Made by a program: the position numbers and the translations under genes. 34,819 nt of DNA, from contig JAPLMV010000183.1 in the NCBI GenBank assembly GCA_026386835.1, positions 1 to 34,819 of the forward strand, read 5' to 3'. Positions within the stretch are counted from its first letter, which is position 1. Each line of letters starts with the position of its first letter. Source of the DNA: Planctomycetota bacterium. GTDB taxonomy: Bacteria > Planctomycetota > Phycisphaerae > Sedimentisphaerales > Anaerobacaceae. Positions 25,002 through 32,021 of the stretch are shown piece after piece. The notes beneath the pieces are model-generated. The model did no database searches and was not told the DNA's origin. It worked only from the letters and a program-made list of their open reading frames with translations.

Positions 25002-25137
25002 AAAAAAAAGGCGTGTCTGGTTACGGCCTGACTTGTATAAAACAATACTTTACTTTAGTGCTCAATAGGTGCACCTAAAGGATTCGGGTTGCAGCAATCA
25101 GGCACGCCCTTGCAACCTTTGGCAAAGAAATAAGGTT
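25002..25137 (-). promoter_or_regulatory. putative transcription attenuator between peptide and maturase
   Basis: In the minus-strand RNA three hairpins compete. First: AACCTT (25137-25132) with AAGGTT (25119-25114). Second: GGTTGCA (25117-25111) with TGCAACC (25093-25087). It shares bases with the first, and its loop holds the left arm of the third. Third: GGCGTGCCTG (25108-25099) with CAGACACGCC (25019-25010), one G-U pair, followed directly by eight U (25009-25002), a terminator with a long loop that includes the 12-base palindrome TAGGTGCACCTA (25077-25066). The layout would let most transcripts stop after the peptide and some read into the maturase. It is read by eye; no folding energy was computed. 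Confidence 0.5.
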
Positions 25138-25142
25138 GTTAG

Positions 25143-25189
25143 AGTACCTCAGGGAGGCCTCATCCACCTTTTACGCCTCCGAAGGTACT
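25143..25189 (-). other. hairpin spanning the peptide stop codon
   Basis: In the RNA, AGTACCT-TC-GGAGGC pairs with GCCTCC-CTG-AGGTACT: 13 perfect base pairs interrupted by a small internal loop, with a 16-base loop holding the stop codon. It could stabilise the 3' end of the peptide mRNA. Confidence 0.5.
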
Positions 25190-25339
25190 TGCTATTGCAC
25201 TGCTGGAGTTGGAAGCGAAATTGGTGTTAACGCACGCTTCTGTGCAACCGCAGGTACACGTACATCCGCACGAGCATCCTCCTCCGTCAGGCAGGTTCTC
25301 CATACTTGGAGTTTCATGGAAATTAGTTACATCAATCAT
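25160..25339 (-). CDS. Cys-rich RiPP precursor peptide (candidate)
   Basis: 59 residues, ATG at 25339 with a near-perfect AAGGAG seven bases upstream, stop at 25162-25160. An acidic leader of about 21 residues (MIDVTNFHETPSMENLPD, then GGG) is followed by CSCGCTCTCGCTEAC: six cysteines alternating with single small residues (positions 22-32) and a seventh at 36. The rest is rich in Asn, Ser, Thr and Gly (NTNFASNSSSAIAS) and ends GGVKGG. Cysteines first and small polar acceptors later is the layout of sactipeptides and ranthipeptides, in which a radical SAM/SPASM enzyme makes thioether bonds. Such a maturase follows 258 bases downstream. The GGG could mark leader cleavage, but no C39 peptidase or exporter is in the window. 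A plus-strand open frame over the same bases is its shadow. Confidence 0.75.
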   Translation of the reverse strand: MIDVTNFHETPSMENLPDGGGCSCGCTCTCGCTEACVNTNFASNSSSAIASTFGGVKGG

Positions 25340-25392
25340 TTTAAATCTCCTTAAAAAAAGTTAATAATTCTTTCGTAGAAAAAACGGTTTAA

Positions 25393-26475
25393 CTACTTAA
25401 GACCCGGGTTTTCGCTATATGTAACAATTTCAGTTATGTCGCCGGCTAATTCCCCGCGTAATAACGCATTTCGCTGTTGAGGACCAAGAAACGTCGGCAG
25501 GCGTCTGCTGTATCTGTACTCGTCTGGGTATTTATTCGAAGGAACCAGATAAACCTGAAAGCCGAACTTATATTTCTTATCCAGACTGTTTTTGAAGTTG
25601 GCCATGGTCTCGCTGTATCGTCCCCAGCCGCCTATGGAGGCATTATCCCGCAGCCATTGGATAACTTCCTTTGCTGCGGCAGTATTATTCCGCTGGAGAA
25701 GAAACGCCAAGTCGCAGCCGCACAAAAAATCATTCATTGTGGGATTTCGTCCGCTGTTAATCTGGCTTATGATTTGCTCAAACTGTCTGGCTCGCAGGTC
25801 CAGAAGCGTTTTTTTAATCTCACCGTTTGGAACTGTTTTATTTGTTTCCTTGTCAAGCTTAACTATCAGATTGGCGGCCTGTATGGCCTCAATCAATTCA
25901 TTTGTTATGGTCAAATTATCCGGATTGCGCTGGTGGCCGTATTCTAGCAGAATCCTTGCCATATACGCATCTCGATACGCAGTACGCGAAAGGTCTCCTC
26001 CTGCCAGCCAGAAATTTCCCAGCAAGTTATGAGCAAGCTCGACAAGTTTCTCATCCGAAAGGTTCGTGATGTCTGTTTTTGCCGTAAGTTCTTTCAGTAA
26101 TTGCTCACGGACCTGAGAATAATCAGGCCAGGTCGCCATAACCTCATCCTGGGTCTTCCATATCCGCTCTGCGGCTGCTGAATTTATCAGCAGGTCTATC
26201 TGCTGATCATCAAAAGGCTTAGGCAGTTCCGCTTGCGAGATTGTATCTTTAACCGGCAACTGGTTTTTGTGGTCTTCCACAACAGCTATGTGTTCAACCT
26301 TTGCTTTGTGGCTATCCGTCAAACACACGTTGTTAGCATTCTTTATGCCGATTAACGGCGTTTTTTTAATATCGGGCAATTTTTTACCCTTGCCCTGCCA
26401 TATGAAAAATACCGCAGTTGGTACAAAGACCAGGATAACCATAAGCAGCAAACCTGTTTTAGTCGTAATTTTCAT
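25393..26475 (-). CDS. Membrane-anchored protein of unknown function in the RiPP cassette
   Basis: 360 residues. One N-terminal membrane anchor (about residues 8-27, LLLMVILVFVPTAVFFIW) with a Lys-rich start, then a mostly helical extracytoplasmic part, about 100-310 possibly helical-repeat (ITNLSDEKLVELAHNLLGNF, RDAYMARILLEYGHQ). It has few Cys and no protease, transporter or kinase motif that I recognise. AAAGGAAA precedes the ATG. It ends 53 bases before the peptide start on the same strand, so it is probably first in the cassette and could act in export, immunity or sensing. Function unknown. Confidence 0.7.
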   Translation of the reverse strand: MKITTKTGLLLMVILVFVPTAVFFIWQGKGKKLPDIKKTPLIGIKNANNVCLTDSHKAKVEHIAVVEDHKNQLPVKDTISQAELPKPFDDQQIDLLINSAAAERIWKTQDEVMATWPDYSQVREQLLKELTAKTDITNLSDEKLVELAHNLLGNFWLAGGDLSRTAYRDAYMARILLEYGHQRNPDNLTITNELIEAIQAANLIVKLDKETNKTVPNGEIKKTLLDLRARQFEQIISQINSGRNPTMNDFLCGCDLAFLLQRNNTAAAKEVIQWLRDNASIGGWGRYSETMANFKNSLDKKYKFGFQVYLVPSNKYPDEYRYSRRLPTFLGPQQRNALLRGELAGDITEIVTYSENPGLK

Positions 26476-26821
26476 TCGCCGTATTTCCTTTCACATTTAC
26501 CGACACAACTCATCAGCCAATGTATAGACTGCGTGCTTTGTATACCATTAAACGTTTGGTAAATGTTTTAGCGGGTGTGAAGGGAAATGAAATCTTGAAA
26601 AACCGGTATTGCGGGATGTTAGTGTAAAATGAACATGAACGGAAAAAGCAGATTTTGGCTCACAGGTAAAGAGATGAAAATGGCGATGATGAGAATACTT
26701 TGGTATTTCATTATTCTCGATATTTATTTGTCAGAACCAGTTTTCCCCGCCATGGCTTGACATTAGCCGTTTTTTTATTCTGCCAGGCTCTCCGGCAGTA
26801 ACCTCTCCCTTGTTGATATGG
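26476..26821. other. gene-free stretch upstream of the RiPP cassette
   Basis: 346 bases without a supportable gene. It should hold the promoter of the minus-strand cassette; ACCAAACGTTTAATGGT around 26549-26565 is a loose palindrome in that position, but no clear -35/-10 pair is visible. Confidence 0.4.
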
Positions 26822-27253
26822 CTATTTGGCAATCTTCTCGTACCGACTTTTTTCGCTTTCAGCCGGCGAGATCGTCCTTATGGAAACAATACCCTTCAGC
26901 CCAAGTACATTGGCAACGGTGGTTTGAAAAAACTCATCGGTGGTATCTTCAGTTAGAACAGCACAAACCCCTGAACTTCGAGCGGCAATTTCCTGTGCCT
27001 GGTCGCCGGCTTTTATGAAAACTATCGTTGGAATTTCAGGCTTCACGGCCTTTAATCTCTTCAGGAATAAGCCGTTCTTCATATCATCCAGGTCCCACTT
27101 GCTGATAACGCTGTCAACTCTTTCATTTTTCAGCGAACGGGCGGCTTCACTGCCGGACGACATTGCTATCAAACGAAGAGGCAGTTCCTGCAAAGCCTCA
27201 TTTTTGTCGCCCAGACCAACCGTTAGCACATTTGCCTGAACTAACACAATCAT
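26822..27253 (-). CDS. Stand-alone receiver-like protein, degenerate
   Basis: 143 residues with the alternating strand/helix pattern of a CheY-like receiver (VDSVISKWDLDD, then PEIPTIVFIKAGD and GVCAVLTEDTTDEFFQTTV). The first-strand acidic pair is missing (IVLVQANVLTVG) and the phosphoacceptor position is uncertain (SKWDLDD), so phosphorylation is doubtful. GAGGAAATAAG before the ATG supports the start. No output domain and no adjacent histidine kinase. It lies upstream of the RiPP cassette on the same strand, but 346 bases separate them, so linkage is unproven. Confidence 0.65.
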   Translation of the reverse strand: MIVLVQANVLTVGLGDKNEALQELPLRLIAMSSGSEAARSLKNERVDSVISKWDLDDMKNGLFLKRLKAVKPEIPTIVFIKAGDQAQEIAARSSGVCAVLTEDTTDEFFQTTVANVLGLKGIVSIRTISPAESEKSRYEKIAK

Positions 27254-27321
27254 CTTATTTCCTCAAACGTAGTCTGTTAAATTGACTATAGTACCTTCCA
27301 TTGTTTTCGTGCAGTTACTTC

Positions 27322-27484
27322 AACTATCGAACATCTATTGGCATCGCGGGTAAAGCCACGTCTAATCTCGTGCTGGGTCTGTCGTTCAACCTTGAGTCGA
27401 CAACAGCAAACCCAGCGAAGAAGAGGAGAGAGAGAGAGTTTTTTGCCTCTTTATAAATTCACGGTTAAAACCGTGCTGGCTTTC
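27322..27484 (+). repeat. structured intergenic repeat, copy A
   Basis: About 160 bases, nearly identical to 27617-27787 over at least the last 130. It contains a long hairpin GCTGGGT (27372-27378) with ACCCAGC (27410-27416), a (GA)n tract, TTTTTTGCC, and the short hairpin CACGGTT-AA-AACCGTG. It lies in the 928-base gap 27254-28181 ahead of the membrane sigma factor gene. The strand is not certain. Confidence 0.6.
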
Positions 27485-27486
27485 GT

Positions 27487-27525
27487 GCCGGGCCTGTTAA
27501 CTCGTTTTGGTCAACCAAGCCCAGC
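27487..27525 (+). repeat. short degenerate copy of the hairpin part of the repeat
   Basis: GCCGGGC (27487-27493) pairs with GCCCAGC (27519-27525). The sequence between (CTGTTAACTCG, then GGTCAACCAAGC) echoes copies A and B. It directly follows copy A and keeps pairing potential although the bases differ. Confidence 0.45.
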
Positions 27526-27616
27526 TTGGGGGAAAGAAAACTCCTCGCGAGCATATATATAATCACGGTCCAATACTGACCATGCCTGCTCTCAATTTAG
27601 CATTATCAAAGAGCGA

Positions 27617-27787
27617 ACTATCGAAAAAATACCAACCACTATTTTAATCGCAGCAAAAGCCGCGTCTAATCTCGTGCTGGGCCTGTCATTCAACTTTGAG
27701 TCAACAACAGCAAACCCAGCGAAGAAAAGGAGAGAGAGAGAGAGAGTTTTTTGCCTATAAATTCACGGTTAAAACCGTGCTGGCTTT
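27617..27787 (+). repeat. structured intergenic repeat, copy B
   Basis: Second long copy. Hairpin arms GCTGGG (27676-27681) and CCCAGC (27715-27720), an expanded (GA)n tract, and the same CACGGTT-AA-AACCGTG hairpin. Point differences from copy A are scattered, so the duplication is not very recent. The 394 bases after it, up to 28181, show no supportable gene; TATAAT at 28142-28147 may be the -10 box of the next gene. Confidence 0.6.
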
Positions 27788-28181
27788 CAAATATCAAACT
27801 TATCAAAGAACTTCTTTTTCATCACCATCAATCGAAGCCTTTCTTTCCTGTTGCACTAATACATATTAGCGAAGGCTGTGCCAAAGTTGTGCCAGAAAAT
27901 AAATTTTTTTTAACTCCTTATTCCGGCAATACTTACGTATCCCAAATTTTTTGCCGGCATCGCAGACTATTTTTGAGTGGATTGACCATTATAGCCGCAA
28001 GAAAGGGTATATTATTCCAGCAACGTTTTGTGTTTGCTGGCGTTAGCAATCAATCGACCATTTTGGCCTGGGGTGACCAAACCGGTCGCTTTTGAATTCC
28101 TGTCACGTTTTTTCTCTTTCGGTATCTATATATTATGAGGTTATAATATAAAATGAACAATAAGTATGGAGCAGTTCAGAA

Positions 28182-29603
28182 ATGCAAAGCGAACCTGAAT
28201 TATTAAAGTCCAGTTTGGCAGGGAATAGGGAAGCTTTCGGCGTGATTGTTAAGGGCTATCAATCCCTGATTTGCGCAATCACCTACAGCTCAACCGGAAG
28301 TCTCAGTAAAAGCGAAGAACTGGCACAGGAAACATTTCTGATAGCCTGGCGAAAACTTGGTCAACTCAAAGACTTGAATAAGTTTAGAGCATGGTTATGC
28401 ACAATTGCACGGAACGTCGTCGGCCAATCAATCAAGCGTGAACAAAGGGACATAATACATAATGCCCAGTCCATCGAAAACCTGAAAACAATTGGTGCAG
28501 CAAAACCACAGCCATGCGATTTGGCGATAAGTAAGGAACAGGAGGCAATTATTTGGCAGGCTCTGCGTGATATTCCCGAACAATTTCGTGAGCCGATGGT
28601 TTTGTTTTATCGTGAACACCAATCTGCAAAGACTGTGGCTCAATTTCTTGGAATTTCTGAAGACGCTGCCAAACAACGGCTGTCGCGAGGCAGGCGGATA
28701 CTCAAAGAAAATGTCGCCGCACTTGTGGAAGAAAAGCTCGAACGAACCACGCCAGGAAAGGTTTTTACTATCGCAGTTATAGCTGCGCTGCCGGGTATTA
28801 TCCCACAGGCAGCGAACGCTGCAATCGCCGGAATAGCTGCAAAAAGTTCCATTGCGGTCAAATCGGCTGTTTTTGCAAATTGGCTCGGTATATTAGGACC
28901 GCTGGTCGGGCTTATAGGAATGCTTTTAGGAATTCGAGCCAGCCTCAAAAATGCTGCCTCTCCACGGGAATGGAAGTTTATTAACTGGACCGCGTTTATA
29001 CAAATTACCTATTGTTTTGTATTAGCAGCCGTTACGATTCCTTTTGTTTTATGGTGGCGATTGTGGCGCCACCACTCATCTTGGCTTATTCTTCTTATAT
29101 ATGTCCTTTTCCTTCTCCCCCTAATCCCTTTTACAATCTGGGCAAATCGTCGGGAGAAACAGATACAGATAGAAGATGGTACTTACATCGAGCCGCAGTA
29201 CCGGATGCTCAGGATGACCAGCAGAGAAATTTATGCGGCATTCGCAGGAGCTGTCTTCGGTTCCCTTCTGTGGTTATATAGGGTTGCAGTTGAGGCTCAG
29301 GACTGGATAGTGTTGTGCGTAACGATAGCTGCTGGTTTTTTGATTTTTTCCCTCGCAGTTAAAGTCACTTTGCGGGCTAAAGAACATGGCTTTAAGATTG
29401 CCATCGGTACATTTATTGCTGTTGGCTTGCTGCAGCTCGCAATAGTTAATCTGCGGTGGGATAGATGGGTTTATATCCTTAAAGCTAAGAATATCACTCT
29501 TTGGCAAATTAATTTTATCATCATAGCATTTGTGGTGCTGCTGGCGTTGATAGCTCTATTTTTCGATTTCCAGCATCGCAGGAATAGTAAAAAAAACGAT
29601 TAG
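28182..29603 (+). CDS. ECF sigma factor fused to a multi-pass membrane domain
   Basis: 473 residues. The N-terminal half is a sigma70-family factor: region 2 (EELAQETFLIAWRKLGQLKD, then AWLCTIARNVVGQ) and region 4 (IPEQFREPMVLFYREHQSAK, then VAQFLGISEDAAKQRLSRGR). From about residue 195 it continues without a break into a membrane part with about seven helices (for example GILGPLVGLIGMLLGI, FVLAAVTIPFVLWW, INFIIIAFVVLLALIALFF). GGAG lies ten bases before the ATG. Tethering a sigma factor to the membrane suggests control by envelope signals, by release or by proteolysis; the gene has no separate anti-sigma neighbour. It converges on the alpha-galactosidase gene with a 34-base gap. Confidence 0.85.
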   Translation: MQSEPELLKSSLAGNREAFGVIVKGYQSLICAITYSSTGSLSKSEELAQETFLIAWRKLGQLKDLNKFRAWLCTIARNVVGQSIKREQRDIIHNAQSIENLKTIGAAKPQPCDLAISKEQEAIIWQALRDIPEQFREPMVLFYREHQSAKTVAQFLGISEDAAKQRLSRGRRILKENVAALVEEKLERTTPGKVFTIAVIAALPGIIPQAANAAIAGIAAKSSIAVKSAVFANWLGILGPLVGLIGMLLGIRASLKNAASPREWKFINWTAFIQITYCFVLAAVTIPFVLWWRLWRHHSSWLILLIYVLFLLPLIPFTIWANRREKQIQIEDGTYIEPQYRMLRMTSREIYAAFAGAVFGSLLWLYRVAVEAQDWIVLCVTIAAGFLIFSLAVKVTLRAKEHGFKIAIGTFIAVGLLQLAIVNLRWDRWVYILKAKNITLWQINFIIIAFVVLLALIALFFDFQHRRNSKKND

Positions 29604-29637
29604 CTAATTGAGCCATCCTCATCAATTACCGCAAACA

Positions 29638-31677
29638 TTATTTCGGAAAAATCTGAACTAAAACTACGCCGTGAATCGGGACTTTAGTCTTGAATTCTTT
29701 CTCGAAAATGCCGATGTCCTTTTGCCGCCACAAATCGCGGATAGTCCTCTTTCCTTTCAGGCCTAATTCCGAAAGTTGAATTGTTACGTCAACGGTTTTC
29801 TTCTCAATGTCTATCTTATATGGGTCGCTGCGGTTAAATATGCCGACAGCTTTTGAACCGTCTTCCATATCCTTTGCCCAGACTTCGTTGTCACCATATT
29901 TTGCAATACAGATGGCCTGCTTTCCCATCGCATCCTGGTTGACAGCCAGAACCTCGTCATTAGTTAAGAGATTAAGAGTAAATTCGTCCAGTTCCGTCAT
30001 GTCACAGCCCAATAGAAGCGGCGACGACAGCAGGCACCACAGGCTTATGTGCGTATACTGCTCGTTCGCATTTAGAATAGTTGGATGAAGCTGCGGACCC
30101 CAGCCTACCTTGCCCACCACAAGCATATCGGCATCGTTCCAGTGTCCAGGCCCTGAAAATTCTGCCCACCTGCTTTGTGAAAAACCAATGGAGGAAACAG
30201 AGTCCCACTTGTCGATTATGTCCCCGGTCGTCCGCCAGCAGTTGGCATATTTCACCCATTCGCTCGCCATCTCAAACGGAGCCGTATTCGAGAGGCTGTA
30301 AACTATATCACGCCCGCTCGCCTTCAGTGCTTCTGCCATTTCCATGACGTGATTGCTGTCGTTTGGATTCCAGTCATACTTAAGATAATCGATTCCCCAC
30401 GCCGCCCACTGCTTGGCATCGTTTGTAGCAAATGAATATTTGCCGAACCCGCCGCCTGAATCCTTCGACCATGCGCCGTTTGGTTCATTGCTCGAGCCCC
30501 CGATGAAACCCGCATACGATGTCACCCATGGCGTAGAGTAAATCCCGACCTTCAATCCCAGACTGTGTACGTAGTCGCACAATCCATAAATATCATGAAA
30601 TTTTTCGTTCCCCTGGATGGCGTTGAACTCTCCGCCGCGAGACCCTTGCCATGCGTCGTCGATATTGATATATGTCCAGCCGTGACTTGCCAGCCCGCTG
30701 TCGTGCATTGCCTTGGCTGCTGCACGAATCTTGTCGGCATCGACCGCCTTTGCCCAGCAGTTCCAACTGTTCCAGCCCATCGGTGGTGTAAGACAAATCT
30801 TGTCTCCGACCACGATTCGAAATTGCCTGCTTGTTTGACCGAGAGTATTTTTCGCTCGCAGTGTTACCAAATACTCGCTTGCCTTTGCAACCTTTCCGCT
30901 AATTTTGCCGGTGTTTGCATCAAGTGACAGACCCACTGGCAGATTATCTGCCCCAAAGACAATCGGACGCTCACCGGTAGCCGGGATTGTGTAAAGCAAA
31001 GGACTATTGCATCTTACGCCGAAAACCTTAGCACCGTTGATTCGCGGGGTTTTAGGCGGTTTTGGCGTTAGTATATATGGCTCGACAGCAGCATAGATTA
31101 TTTCAGGCTTCTTGCCTGCTGCCTCGAACTTCGCATCGACCCAGTCGGCATGGTCGTAACCGTTGCCGTCCCCGCCGTCACCAACAACAATATTCATTTT
31201 TTTCACACCTCGCAAATCAACATCAACCTTTTTTGCCTTATCGCCTGCCTTCATAATCCCGCTGCTCCATATTGTCCTGCCGTCCCCGATTACCTTGAAT
31301 TCAACACTCGACACGCCTGCCTTGCCGGTTTCGAATACCTCGTCATCAACTCCAACAAGAGCGGTGAATCGTTGTACATCCCCGTGGAGGTTGAGTCGCA
31401 AAATGTCTGCTGCATGCGTTCCTAACCCGTGTTCGAATTTCTCCCCCCCGACACTGAGTTGTTTACCTTCTACGGACTTATTCCGTTTTGGTGACGACCA
31501 GCCGGATTCTGCCTTGCTGACATCCAGCTCGTCCAGCCACATCGTATTAAAAGATTGTGAGTTTTGTGAAATATTGCGTTCAGCCTGACATCCTAAACCA
31601 ACCGCAATCAGAATGGAACATATCAGACTACCCAATACCGCGATAAGTTTTTTTCTCATTTTCGCTTTCCTTGACAT
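29638..31677 (-). CDS. GH27 alpha-galactosidase lipoprotein with NPCBM domain
   Basis: 679 residues. A lipoprotein signal with lipobox VGLGC (Cys29 from the longer start) is followed by an NPCBM carbohydrate-binding module (about 45-190, with HGLGTHA), a putative-Ig-like linker domain (about 205-290, PVGLSLDANTGKISG), then the GH27 barrel from TPPMGWNSWNCW. The catalytic nucleophile is Asp435 in YLKYDWNPND, and the acid/base Asp lies in WNDADML (residues 513-519). A C-terminal beta domain ends VQIFPK. It would release terminal alpha-galactose from plant or algal polymers at the cell surface. The ATG at 31659 (MRKKLIAVLG), after AAGGAAAG, is an equally good start. Confidence 0.93.
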   Translation of the reverse strand: MSRKAKMRKKLIAVLGSLICSILIAVGLGCQAERNISQNSQSFNTMWLDELDVSKAESGWSSPKRNKSVEGKQLSVGGEKFEHGLGTHAADILRLNLHGDVQRFTALVGVDDEVFETGKAGVSSVEFKVIGDGRTIWSSGIMKAGDKAKKVDVDLRGVKKMNIVVGDGGDGNGYDHADWVDAKFEAAGKKPEIIYAAVEPYILTPKPPKTPRINGAKVFGVRCNSPLLYTIPATGERPIVFGADNLPVGLSLDANTGKISGKVAKASEYLVTLRAKNTLGQTSRQFRIVVGDKICLTPPMGWNSWNCWAKAVDADKIRAAAKAMHDSGLASHGWTYINIDDAWQGSRGGEFNAIQGNEKFHDIYGLCDYVHSLGLKVGIYSTPWVTSYAGFIGGSSNEPNGAWSKDSGGGFGKYSFATNDAKQWAAWGIDYLKYDWNPNDSNHVMEMAEALKASGRDIVYSLSNTAPFEMASEWVKYANCWRTTGDIIDKWDSVSSIGFSQSRWAEFSGPGHWNDADMLVVGKVGWGPQLHPTILNANEQYTHISLWCLLSSPLLLGCDMTELDEFTLNLLTNDEVLAVNQDAMGKQAICIAKYGDNEVWAKDMEDGSKAVGIFNRSDPYKIDIEKKTVDVTIQLSELGLKGKRTIRDLWRQKDIGIFEKEFKTKVPIHGVVLVQIFPK

Positions 31678-31742
31678 TCCGCCTTCTTTTTTATTCCACT
31701 TTTTTGTACTGGCACAGAATCTGCCGTCCTGCCGCTCAGGCC

Positions 31743-32021
31743 TTACTCTTTCTCTTGGCTGTCTAACTGATGCAGGTGCTTTTGCAGGCGAGGGTTCAGT
31801 TCATCCAATTGCTTTTGGTCAACTTCGCTCGGTGCATCGGTCAAAAGGCACTGACCTCGCTGAGTCTTTGGGAACGCAATGACATCTCTGATGTTATCGG
31901 TGCCTGTCAAAAGCATAATCATTCTGTCAAGGCCCAGGGCAATTCCGCCGTGCGGCGGAGCGCCGTATTCTAGCGCCTTTAAGAAGAACCCGAACTGCTC
32001 GTGTGCCTGCTTCTTTGAAAT
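31743..32021 (-). CDS. aspS: Aspartyl-tRNA synthetase, C-terminal part (separated by deletion)
   Basis: The last 92 residues of AspRS in another frame from the main part. They start at ISKKQAHEQFGFFLKALEYG, then APPHGGIALGLDRMIMLLTG (motif 3) and DNIRDVIAFPKTQRGQ, and end LHQLDSQEKE. The part has no start codon or ribosome binding site at the join. An open frame can be extended to 32090, but its first 23 residues are out-of-frame noise. Without the upstream part it cannot act alone. Confidence 0.88.
   Translation of the reverse strand: MSKKQAHEQFGFFLKALEYGAPPHGGIALGLDRMIMLLTGTDNIRDVIAFPKTQRGQCLLTDAPSEVDQKQLDELNPRLQKHLHQLDSQEKE

Noticed and set aside
25136..25354. 72-codon plus-strand open frame over the Cys-rich peptide
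   Set aside because: It is the antisense shadow of the minus-strand peptide gene, which has the ribosome binding site and fits the operon.
27322..27787. CRISPR array
   Set aside because: The repeats are long, few, imperfect and irregularly spaced, and no cas gene is present.
27751..28095. 114-codon plus-strand open frame after repeat copy B
   Set aside because: It starts inside the repeat, has no ribosome binding site or protein-like pattern.
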